Assembly (NCBI GenBank): GCA_014859215.1 | Contig: JACUUS010000055.1 | Location: forward strand, 1 to 13,012 | Direction of reading: 5' to 3' | Origin: Dehalococcoidia bacterium | GTDB taxonomy: Bacteria > Chloroflexota > Dehalococcoidia > SZUA-161 | Length of the DNA stretch: 13,012 nucleotides | In this document: in pieces, positions 1 to 6,586 of the stretch | How positions within the stretch are numbered: position 1 is the stretch's first letter | Layout: each line of letters starts with the position of its first letter | Translations under genes and position numbers: made by a program | The notes under the pieces: model-generated | Told to the model about the DNA's origin: nothing | What the model saw: the letters and a program-made list of their open reading frames with translations, nothing else | Databases searched by the model: none

Positions 1-847
1 GGATACGGTCGTAGTCGCGCCGTGCAAGGAGCTTGATGTTAATATCTGGATAAAGCTCACCCAAACGCTTCACCCGGCGTTTTTTCTCGCGCATCAACGT
101 CGCCTTCAGGGTCGTCATCTCAATGTAAAGATCAAGTGAAGGCAAATAGAAGTCCGGGGTAAATAATTCCGGAGGCTTGTCCTCATAGAACAAAGTGAAC
201 GAACGGGGCTCGTAAATCCAGTCAATCTGGTAGAAGTCCAGCACTCTGGCGAACTCTTCCTCGCTGGGGTGGGCAAAGGCCGCGGTCTTCACCTGGGCAG
301 CCAGTGACTGGCGCGATTCATTCCTGGCTACGTCCGATTCTGGCTCCACCACAAAAGCCTGCCCGGACTGGAGGACCACTCCTGCCAGACTGGCGGCAGT
401 GGAGAGAAATTGTATTTCATCGGGCGTGAATTCACGCCTGATCCTGCTGTATGCCCGCAGGATACCCACGGCCTCTTCCTTTATTTTTACAGGAACAGTG
501 ATCGTGGAGACTATGCGCTCTTCCTGGGCCAGGTCCCGAAATTGTACGTGAGGATCCTCGCACATGTCCGGGACAATCCATGTCTTACCTTCCAGGACAT
601 CCGCGACCGATTTGTCCGCTTCCAGGAACCCCTTTCGGAGGTACCGTTCGCTCAGACCGTGCGCCGCAGCGTGAAACAGCCGCCGTTTCTGAGCGTCCAG
701 AAGCATGACAGAACAGCCTTTTACTCCGAGAGCTGCCGCTGCCGTTTTGACGAGGTAATGCAGTTTCTCGCCGGAGGTCAGGTCCGAATTGATAGCCCGG
801 GCGATATCACCTAGAGCCCTGTTGAACCCCGATAACTGCTTGCCCAT
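1..847 (-). CDS. GAF-domain protein with PD-(D/E)XK-like C-terminal region (partial, 3' end beyond window)
   Basis: Translating the minus strand from the ATG at 845-847 gives 282 open codons to the window edge, with no stop. Residues about 10-165 look like a GAF sensor domain: an N-terminal helix, then GCSVMLLD, a long middle with IVPDMCEDPH, and ITVPVKIKEEAVGILRAYS, ending in a TPDEIQFLSTAASLAG helix. Residues about 190-282 resemble a restriction-endonuclease-like fold: HPSEEEFARVLDFY with WIYEP, then FTPDFYLP (D232), YIEMTT (E243) and YPDINIKLLARRDY. The usual catalytic E-x-K is E-x-T here, so nuclease activity is doubtful. From memory, this tail occurs in Actinobacteria and Chloroflexota and may sit beside or be fused to hypoxanthine phosphoribosyltransferase; that cannot be tested because the end is missing. 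The start is fixed by an in-frame TAG 12 codons upstream. No clear Shine-Dalgarno is seen. Ligand and role are unknown. Confidence 0.82.
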   Translation of the reverse strand, partial: MGKQLSGFNRALGDIARAINSDLTSGEKLHYLVKTAAAALGVKGCSVMLLDAQKRRLFHAAAHGLSERYLRKGFLEADKSVADVLEGKTWIVPDMCEDPHVQFRDLAQEERIVSTITVPVKIKEEAVGILRAYSRIRREFTPDEIQFLSTAASLAGVVLQSGQAFVVEPESDVARNESRQSLAAQVKTAAFAHPSEEEFARVLDFYQIDWIYEPRSFTLFYEDKPPELFTPDFYLPSLDLYIEMTTLKATLMREKKRRVKRLGELYPDINIKLLARRDYDRI

Positions 848-864
848 AAGAAATGCTTCTGGTA

Positions 865-893
865 TTGTGAGATGATTCTAAGTGGATTATAGG
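865..893 (+). promoter_or_regulatory. Predicted promoter of the nitroreductase gene
   Basis: On the plus strand, TTGTGA (865-870) and TATAGG (888-893) are separated by 17 bases; each matches consensus at four of six positions. The -10 overlaps the -10 of the divergent GAF-gene promoter, so the two promoters probably cannot be fully occupied at once. Confidence 0.4.
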
Positions 894-914
894 TTAATTG
901 ACGGGTTCGGGCAA
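886..914 (-). promoter_or_regulatory. Predicted sigma70-type promoter of the GAF-domain gene
   Basis: On the minus strand, a consensus -10 TATAAT lies at 886-891 and a -35-like TTGCCC (four of six consensus bases) at 909-914, with a 17-base spacer. Transcription would start near 879, giving a leader of about 30 bases. The prediction rests on sequence only. Confidence 0.55.
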
Positions 915-920
915 ATTGCA

Positions 921-930
921 GGAGGGGAGG
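921..930 (+). promoter_or_regulatory. Strong ribosome binding site of the nitroreductase gene
   Basis: GGAGGGGAGG ends six bases before the ATG at 937. It decides in favour of this ATG over an in-frame TTG at 898. Confidence 0.75.
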
Positions 931-936
931 CCGGTC

Positions 937-1449
937 ATGCTGGATGTTATCAGGAAGAGAAGGAGCATAAGGTCTTTTACCGGTGATGTTGTGGAGGAGG
1001 ACAAACTGAGGGAGATTCTCAAAGCAGCAATGTTCGCGCCGACATCCAGAGGCAAGAGGGCGTGGGAGTTCATCGTAGTGAAAGACGCGGAGATGAGGAA
1101 GAGACTATCCGAGGCCAACTTCTACTGCTTCTTTGTTGCGAACGCGCCGGTTGCGGTCGTCGTCTGTTATCATTCCGGGAAAGGGCGCAGGTTTAAAGAA
1201 GACTCCTCTATCTGCGCGGAGCATATCCATCTGGAAGCGGTGAACCAGGGGCTGGGAAGCTGCTATGTACAGGTAGCGGATACCGAAGGTCCTCACGGCG
1301 TCACTGAGGACTACGTGAGGTCGCTGCTGGAAATACCTCCTGTGTACCGGATCCAGTGTATCTTGCCGATTGGCTACCCCGGTGAAAGACTCGCACCACA
1401 CCTGGACGGGGAATTCGACGAATCCAAGATCCACTATGAGAGATTCTGA
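937..1449 (+). CDS. Nitroreductase-family FMN-dependent oxidoreductase
   Basis: This 170-residue protein has the nitroreductase layout. The N-terminal RKRRSIRSF (residues 6-14) supplies the Arg/Ser contacts to the FMN phosphate. APTSRGKRAWEF (34-45) is the family's A-P-S/T-x-x-x-x-x-W/P-x-F region. CAEHIHLEAVNQGLGSCYVQV (from residue 93) is the dimer-interface helix and strand, and ILPIGYPGE (142-150) is the C-terminal flavin-binding strand. Such proteins are usually cytosolic homodimers that reduce nitro groups, quinones or enones with NAD(P)H; the substrate here cannot be assigned. The length is at the short end of the family, like the NADH dehydrogenase/NAD(P)H nitroreductases common in anaerobes. 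The start at 937 is set by the strong GGAGGGGAGG site. The propeller gene lies just downstream but has its own promoter after this stop. Confidence 0.9.
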   Translation: MLDVIRKRRSIRSFTGDVVEEDKLREILKAAMFAPTSRGKRAWEFIVVKDAEMRKRLSEANFYCFFVANAPVAVVVCYHSGKGRRFKEDSSICAEHIHLEAVNQGLGSCYVQVADTEGPHGVTEDYVRSLLEIPPVYRIQCILPIGYPGERLAPHLDGEFDESKIHYERF

Positions 1450-1486
1450 GAGAGCTTCCACGGGTGACGCTCGTTTATTGGAGGCG

Positions 1487-1515
1487 TTGACAGGCCAAGC
1501 CGATATTGTTACGAT
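1487..1515 (+). promoter_or_regulatory. Predicted sigma70-type promoter of the beta-propeller gene
   Basis: A perfect -35 TTGACA (1487-1492), a 17-base spacer and a -10 TACGAT (1510-1515, four of six) lie between the nitroreductase stop and the propeller gene. Predicted transcription start is near 1522, which fits a coding start at GTG 1559 and excludes the longer in-frame starts at 1370 and 1436. Confidence 0.55.
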
Positions 1516-1558
1516 TCATGAAGCGGAACCCGGTCTTGACTCACTAAAGGCCCGGAGT

Positions 1559-2923
1559 GTGCACAGAATCCTCGCAACCCTTGTACTGCTTCTGCTCCCC
1601 TTACTCGCCGCGCTCGGCGCAGCCTGCGGCATCTCGTCGCAGGAGGCGGGCGCCAACCGTATGTGGGTGGCTGAATTCGATGGTCCGGTGAGTGAGGACG
1701 ACCGCAGCCAGGCCACCGCTATTGACGCTCTTGGCAACGTCTATCTGGCAGGCTGCACCTGGAATGAAGATACCTCATTTGACTACGTGGTCATCAAATA
1801 TGACACCGAGGGAAGTCAGCAATGGGTGAGGGTCTACGACGGCCCGGCAAGCGGTAGAGACTGCGCCCAGGCTGTGGCAGTTCACAACTCGGAGTATGTC
1901 GTGATCACCGGCTGGAGTCAGGGCCAGGACACCTCTACGGATTTCGCAACCATCAAGCTCGACTCCGACGGGAAGGAACTATGGGTAGCTCGCTATGATG
2001 GTCCCGCAAGCGGGCATGATCTGGCCTGCGCGGTAGCGCTTGATTATTCGGGAAACATTTACGTCACCGGCTGGAGCCAGGGCGACGGCACCGAGGCTGA
2101 CATAGTTACTCTCAAGTACAGCCGCGAGGGCGACCAGGTCTGGGCGGCGCGCTACGACGGCCCGGCGAAGGGCTCAGATCGCGCCTATGCTATAGCCGTG
2201 GATGGTTGGGGCAACGTGTATGTGGCAGGAGCCAGTATGGGAGACAAGACGAATTCGGATTTCGTCACGATCAAGTACGGCGGCGGCGGCGAAGAGAACT
2301 GGGCGGTACGCTATGATGGGCCCGTGAGCGGCGAGGACCATGCGCAGGCGCTGTCAGTTGACTGGCAGGGCAATGTCTATGTCACCGGCTGGAGCGAGGG
2401 AGACGGCGCCGGAACCGAATTTGTGACCATAAAGTACGACACCAATGGGAACGAAATCTGGGTCAACCGTTATAACGGGTTGGCTAACGGCGAGGATAAG
2501 GCGGTCGACCTCGTGGTTGACACATGGGGCAACTGTTACGTCACGGGCTGGAGCGAGAACCCGGGCAGTGACCTGGACTACCTGACCATTAAGTACAATA
2601 CCTCGGGAACGGAGGTCTGGCAATCGCGTTACGATGGACCGAAGCATGGCAGGGACCTCGCTCACTCTATAGCTGTGGATGGATGGGGAAACGTATACGT
2701 TACGGGTGCAAGCCTTGGGGACCGAGGCTCCAAGGAGTTCGCGACTGTTAAGTACGACCACAATGGGGAAGTTATCTGGGTGGAACGTTACCATGGAACC
2801 GGAAATGGCGATAACAGGTCTTACGCTGTGAAGGTAGACAGCCTGGGAAATCCTCATGTCAGCGGTCGTTCATCTTCTGACGGCAGTACCCACCATTACA
2901 CAACCATCAAGTACAGCAGATAG
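1559..2923 (+). CDS. Exported eight-repeat beta-propeller (SBBP-type) protein
   Basis: Starting at GTG 1559, the 454-residue product opens with a classic signal peptide: MHR, a hydrophobic run ILATLVLLLLPLLAALG, then AACG. The Cys at residue 23 could be a lipobox cysteine, but Gly at -3 is atypical, so lipoprotein status is uncertain. The rest is eight tandem units of about 52 residues. Each starts with W(V/A)xRYDGPxxGxD, then A-x-A-V-D-x-x-G-N-V-Y-V-T-G and ends D-x-x-T-I-K-Y, which is the SBBP propeller-repeat pattern. Unit 1 has WVAEFDGP and unit 8 ends the protein at TIKYSR, so the ends probably close one propeller. The frame stays open upstream to 1370, overlapping the nitroreductase, but that N-terminus would bury the signal peptide and precedes the promoter at 1487. 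The protein is probably envelope-bound or extracellular. No catalytic motif is seen; a binding role is only inference. Confidence 0.85.
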   Translation: MHRILATLVLLLLPLLAALGAACGISSQEAGANRMWVAEFDGPVSEDDRSQATAIDALGNVYLAGCTWNEDTSFDYVVIKYDTEGSQQWVRVYDGPASGRDCAQAVAVHNSEYVVITGWSQGQDTSTDFATIKLDSDGKELWVARYDGPASGHDLACAVALDYSGNIYVTGWSQGDGTEADIVTLKYSREGDQVWAARYDGPAKGSDRAYAIAVDGWGNVYVAGASMGDKTNSDFVTIKYGGGGEENWAVRYDGPVSGEDHAQALSVDWQGNVYVTGWSEGDGAGTEFVTIKYDTNGNEIWVNRYNGLANGEDKAVDLVVDTWGNCYVTGWSENPGSDLDYLTIKYNTSGTEVWQSRYDGPKHGRDLAHSIAVDGWGNVYVTGASLGDRGSKEFATVKYDHNGEVIWVERYHGTGNGDNRSYAVKVDSLGNPHVSGRSSSDGSTHHYTTIKYSR

Positions 2924-3048
2924 CCCCCGGTATTCCCGCACCACGCCGCCTGCATTCCGAAGGCGCTTGTGATGCCCTGGCGAGGCTCAAATGTGACTTT
3001 CGGTCAGATGAAGAGCTTTATGGCCGCGCCCGAAGAAGCTCAACCTGC
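2924..3048. other. Convergent intergenic gap without a recognisable terminator
   Basis: The propeller gene and the seven-gene operon converge here. I see no GC-rich hairpin followed by a T tract on either strand. Termination is therefore Rho-dependent or uses a structure I cannot recognise. Confidence 0.4.
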
Positions 3049-4203
3049 TTACGGCATATGTACTCGCCCGATACCGTTTCGCAGCCTGAACAAGTTCATT
3101 TCCATGGAACAGGCCCCGCAGGAACCGCAGCCCGCCGTTCGGCTCAGGCCCGCAAGCATATTAGACCTGTCCATTATCATAACCGCGTCGCCGGTCAGGT
3201 CAAGAAACCAGGAAGGATTTACCCGGGGGGTGTTTTCCAGGCGAGAACCGGGAAATGGCCGGACACAGAGGAGATTGGCGGGAACTCCGATAGATGTCAG
3301 GTACCGGACTCCTTCAAGGGTCCCCTCCCGGCTCTCAGGGCCTGCAATGATAACAGAGAAAGTCTCTATGTTCGCTGCGATGCAGCGGTCGAAGACTCGT
3401 TCGTAGTCTGCTATCGGGATTTCTGACTTTCCAGGCAGCAGCCTTGTCCTGTCCGCGGCAGAGAAGAACTCTATGTTCGCGGCGAACGTGTGCATGCCGG
3501 ATTCGATCAGGTTATCGATCAACCTCGCATCCTGCGGGGGCGATGCCTCAATCGCCACCCTCGCCTCAGGAAAGCTCCGGCGCAATGCCCGTACGTAGGG
3601 AATGAACTTCGACAGTCCCCTGTCCTTTCCCCTGGAATTGCCACCGGTAAGAAGCACCTGCGGTGCCGTACCGTGCTTATCCTCGATCTGGCCGTAGGCC
3701 TTCACCAGGTCCTCCGGACCAAGGTCGATTTTCTTCGTGCTGAGAGCGCAGAAGGCGCATGCCTTCCCCATACTGTGATAGCAGCAGCTCCGGATCCCGC
3801 GCGGTCTGCCGGGGACGGCTGCGATAAGCGAGTCAAACTCGTAGCTAATGTTCTCGTTACCGGTGTCCACTTCCGTAAGGATCGATACCTCGAAGAACTC
3901 TTTTCCAGCGTACTTGAGGGCCGCTTTTCCCGCGGCATAGTCGCCTTCGACCGATAGCGGGTTCTCCCCGTTCATGTAGTAATAGGGGATCAATGCGCGT
4001 AGATGAGGCGAGCCTACAAGAAGCTGGAGGCCGGCATTGCCTGTCCTGAGGTCCTTGTCCCGGGTGCGGTAGGAATCCAGGTTCACGGACGCACCGCAGC
4101 AGACAAGGTAGCTGCACAGCTTGATCTTATTTGTCAGTGAATCAGGCGTATTGAAATCGAGATCAAGCTCGCGAAGATATCGCTCAAATAACAGCGCGTT
4201 CAT
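3049..4203 (-). CDS. Radical SAM protein with wide-spaced cluster motif and C-terminal cysteines
   Basis: The 384-residue product has C141-x7-C149-x2-C152 in CCYHSMGKACAFCAL, most simply a variant radical SAM [4Fe-4S] site ending in the usual CxFC. C140 offers an alternative x8 spacing. LLTGGNSRG (184-192) matches the SAM-contacting GGE-like strand, and VAIEASPP and FAANIEFFS fit later strands of the partial TIM barrel. Extra cysteines sit in the N-terminal region (C30, C35, C36) and in a C-terminal CGSCGAC (C359, C362, C365), which could hold an auxiliary iron-sulphur cluster. I do not recognise a characterised family, so no reaction is claimed. The gene starts 20 bases inside the TrpB-like gene and is last in the operon. 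An AAGG touches the ATG, too close for a good ribosome binding site, so translation is probably coupled. Confidence 0.82.
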   Translation of the reverse strand: MNALLFERYLRELDLDFNTPDSLTNKIKLCSYLVCCGASVNLDSYRTRDKDLRTGNAGLQLLVGSPHLRALIPYYYMNGENPLSVEGDYAAGKAALKYAGKEFFEVSILTEVDTGNENISYEFDSLIAAVPGRPRGIRSCCYHSMGKACAFCALSTKKIDLGPEDLVKAYGQIEDKHGTAPQVLLTGGNSRGKDRGLSKFIPYVRALRRSFPEARVAIEASPPQDARLIDNLIESGMHTFAANIEFFSAADRTRLLPGKSEIPIADYERVFDRCIAANIETFSVIIAGPESREGTLEGVRYLTSIGVPANLLCVRPFPGSRLENTPRVNPSWFLDLTGDAVMIMDRSNMLAGLSRTAGCGSCGACSMEMNLFRLRNGIGRVHMP

Positions 4204-5410
4204 CCTTGAACTGCATCCGGCATTCGTTGAGAGTATGGGTATAGAACTGTCTGTCGGTCTCGCCCGAGCTGATGTTGACGACTATGGTCTTCCGTTGGTT
4301 TTCGCGGGCCTGTTTCACCACCGCCGCTATCGCATAGGAAGTTTCAAGGGCGACCAGTTTCCCTTCAGTATCGTAGAACATTTCGGCGGCGCTCATGGCC
4401 TCCGTCGAACTGAAGCGATTGACTTCTACCAGTCCCTGGGAATGGAAGAATGCTACCGGGCTCGCCACCACAGTGGCTCCCAGCCCGCCGATGTAGGTCC
4501 CGTCCTTGAGTCCTTCAATACCGTATGTTCTGATTAGGGGGTAGAATTTCCTGGTGTCAACCGAGTAAAGCCCCATCTTGCCTTCCGAGAGAATAGGACA
4601 GCTTTCAGCCTCGGCGGAAACCACCTTTACCTTTCTTTCCGACTCCATCATTCCCGCGAAAAACGCGGCTGAGGTCCCAAGAAGGTTTGCGCCTCCTCCA
4701 CAATTCCCGACAATTATGTCCGGATATCTTCCCGATTGCTGGAGTTGGTCCCTGATTTCAAGCCCGATCACGGACTGCGGAATTGTGAAGTAGCTGTATA
4801 CGCTTCCAAAAATGTAGTATGACCCGTCGCGGTCCCTTACGTAGTCTATGGCTGCATCAGCAGTCAATGTAAGGGGATCGTTCACTTTCTGAGACTCGTC
4901 AGGTTCGACTATGACCACCTCGGCCCCCGATTCTTCCATGAGGAGCTTCCTGTTCGGTCTCTCGATATGACTCTCATGGTCAAGGAAACACACCACACGC
5001 ACTCCGAAATCTTTTCCCGCCATCGCCAGTGCGATACCCCAGTTGCCGGTGGTTTCAGTAGCGATCAGATTCACACCATCCTGCTTACACTGATAGGCAA
5101 TAAAATAGGCACTGTTAGCTTTATGGTTCCCTGTTGGACTCGCTCCCTCGTCTTTGATGTATATTTCGCAGTCGGTACCTATGGCCCTTTCGAAATTACG
5201 AGCCCTGAACAGGGGTGTGGGCCTGTACCTGGAGAAGGCAGCGGCAACCTCGCCGGGTATGTTCACGGATTTGTCCGTGGACAGCTCCAGCCTTGCCAGT
5301 GAAGGCGGAAGTACCCTGCACAGGCTTTCATACGTCATCTCTGCACCACTGACCGGATCGAAGATATCCGCCTCATGGTAAGCAGAAAGGTTCAGGAACT
5401 GGCCGTTCAT
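4184..5410 (-). CDS. TrpB-like fold-type II PLP enzyme with an atypical substrate loop
   Basis: The 408-residue protein follows TrpB2-type tryptophan synthase beta chains: RYRPTPLFRA (61-70), then the PLP lysine K97 in SPTGNHKANSA, a Gly-rich phosphate loop NCGGGANLLG (236-245), SVIGLEIRDQL (213-223), and LVALETSYAIAA (352-363) near the pyridine-ring region. However, where TrpB has E-T-G-A-G-Q-(H/W)-G, this protein has E119-T-T-G-N-W-G, one residue shorter and like the T-S/T-G-N-x-G loop of O-acetylserine sulfhydrylase and threonine synthase. A beta-replacement or elimination on an amino acid is likely, but tryptophan synthesis is not; no trpA or other trp gene is nearby. Start ATG 5410 has GAGG eight bases upstream and lies five bases after the preceding radical SAM stop. 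The 3' end overlaps the next gene by 20 bases. Confidence 0.85.
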   Translation of the reverse strand: MNGQFLNLSAYHEADIFDPVSGAEMTYESLCRVLPPSLARLELSTDKSVNIPGEVAAAFSRYRPTPLFRARNFERAIGTDCEIYIKDEGASPTGNHKANSAYFIAYQCKQDGVNLIATETTGNWGIALAMAGKDFGVRVVCFLDHESHIERPNRKLLMEESGAEVVIVEPDESQKVNDPLTLTADAAIDYVRDRDGSYYIFGSVYSYFTIPQSVIGLEIRDQLQQSGRYPDIIVGNCGGGANLLGTSAAFFAGMMESERKVKVVSAEAESCPILSEGKMGLYSVDTRKFYPLIRTYGIEGLKDGTYIGGLGATVVASPVAFFHSQGLVEVNRFSSTEAMSAAEMFYDTEGKLVALETSYAIAAVVKQARENQRKTIVVNISSGETDRQFYTHTLNECRMQFKDERAVI

Positions 5411-5415
5411 CAAGG

Positions 5416-6558
5416 TTACCTCAATCCGGAGCCTATGAGGCCCTCCCATATTTTCTTACAGTCGCATTGAGAGTCGAGTATGCGTCCTGTAGCCTCATTC
5501 ATCGTGCTCTGTGAAGTATTGATTTCCACAAGGGAGCGCCGGAGATTCTCCGTGCATGAGCAGATAGTGCCGTCGCTCCTGTAGTTCGAGGAAGCCAGGA
5601 TGGGGTCCACGATATCGTTCTCATTTCCAAGTATTATGCGCAGATCAGGATATCTGGCAGCCTTGAGAAGAGTAAGGAGCTTCAAGGAAAGAGCAACCGA
5701 GTACAACCAGGGCGGCTTTGCATCCCAGAACGATGCGCTTTCAGCCACCACGGAGTTTCTCGCAAAGAAGAAGGGTTGGACGGCAAGGATTAGGGGGATT
5801 CTCATACGTCGGCTGAGCTCGATAATGCTGTCCGAGCTTGAGAGGAGGTCAAGTACAGCCTCCTGTTCGGAGATTACGGCCGGGGGTTTCAGGAGCAGGT
5901 AAGCCTGGAAGCTCATGCCTGCTTCGGCAATTACGCGCATGCTGCGGACGAGTTCGCTGGTTGTGAAGTTCTTGGACAGCGCATCCCGCAGCGCATCGTT
6001 CATCGTCTCGACGCCTATCCCGATTGTCACCCTGCGGGCGTCGACAATGTCCGAGATACTTCTCAGGTTCTCCTCCGTAATGAACTCCGGCCTGGACTCG
6101 AGCAGGATTTCCCTGATACGCGTTCGCTGGATTGACTCCAGGATCTCGATCCGTGACTCGGCCGCCACCTCGTCATTGTCAAAGAAACTGCCTGAAACGT
6201 AGATCTCGAGACGGTTGATATCCTGCAGGTCCGTACTATCGAGGATGCTCCTGATGACCCGGCCTGCGTTTTGCGGTGAGACGGGATCGTGATGATATAG
6301 AAAGCCACAATAGATGCAGCGCCTGCCTTTCCGGTACTGGACGCAGGGATTTGTGGCGATGCCGAGTTTCCATCGGAACCCGTCAAGATACTTCTCTGTG
6401 TGATCAACGGTTATGAACCCATTCCGCGTGGAAAACAGGCCCGCTCTGCCCAGGCAGAGGCCTGGGGCACTGGTCGTCGCACTGCCTTTTCCTTGAGGTT
6501 GCATCAGCATACCTTTTTCCCCTGCCAATTGCCTCAGTTCAGATACCTGTTCGACCAA
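5416..6558 (-). CDS. RaSEA/Elp3-like radical SAM protein
   Basis: The cluster motif is C72-x8-C81-x2-C84 (NPCVQYRKGRRCIYCGF), wider than the standard CxxxCxxC and typical of Elp3-like proteins. Several strands match my memory of the archaeosine-synthase radical SAM family RaSEA (TIGR01210): YVSGSFFD, ESRPEFITEE, GIGVETMND and YLLLKPP, in that order. Near the C-terminus are two C-x-C pairs (C333/C335 and C365/C367, in SQCDCKKIW). Archaeosine is archaeal and no tRNA-modification gene is present, so the substrate here is probably different. The start is uncertain. TTG 6558 (380 residues, AGCAGG just upstream) avoids most of the UbiA gene, but the frame is open to TTG 6630 (404 residues), and ATG 6510 (364 residues) is also possible. 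The gene follows ubiA-like and precedes the TrpB-like gene by five bases. Confidence 0.8.
   Translation of the reverse strand: MVEQVSELRQLAGEKGMLMQPQGKGSATTSAPGLCLGRAGLFSTRNGFITVDHTEKYLDGFRWKLGIATNPCVQYRKGRRCIYCGFLYHHDPVSPQNAGRVIRSILDSTDLQDINRLEIYVSGSFFDNDEVAAESRIEILESIQRTRIREILLESRPEFITEENLRSISDIVDARRVTIGIGVETMNDALRDALSKNFTTSELVRSMRVIAEAGMSFQAYLLLKPPAVISEQEAVLDLLSSSDSIIELSRRMRIPLILAVQPFFFARNSVVAESASFWDAKPPWLYSVALSLKLLTLLKAARYPDLRIILGNENDIVDPILASSNYRSDGTICSCTENLRRSLVEINTSQSTMNEATGRILDSQCDCKKIWEGLIGSGLR
5419..5422 (-). promoter_or_regulatory. Ribosome binding site of the TrpB-like gene
   Basis: GAGG sits eight bases before ATG 5410, inside the last codons of the preceding radical SAM gene. 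It selects this ATG over an in-frame start at 5449 and suggests coupled translation. Confidence 0.55.
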
Positions 6559-6586
6559 CGGACCTGCTGGGCCTATCCAGTCAGTG

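Noticed and set aside
898..936. In-frame TTG at 898 as nitroreductase start.
   Set aside because: The ATG at 937 follows a near-perfect Shine-Dalgarno at the right distance, and RKRRSIRSF is expected near the N-terminus of this family.
1370..1558. Upstream extension of the propeller protein (starts at 1370 or 1436).
   Set aside because: It overlaps the nitroreductase gene, precedes the predicted promoter, and would place about 40 to 60 hydrophilic residues before the signal peptide.
1677..2923. Direct DNA repeats as a mobile or CRISPR-like array.
   Set aside because: The repeats are about 156 bases, in frame, and diverged as expected for protein-level propeller units.
4184..5410. Calling the PLP enzyme a tryptophan synthase beta chain (trpB).
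   Set aside because: The key TrpB loop is replaced, no trp genes are near, and the operon context is isoprenoid and radical SAM chemistry.
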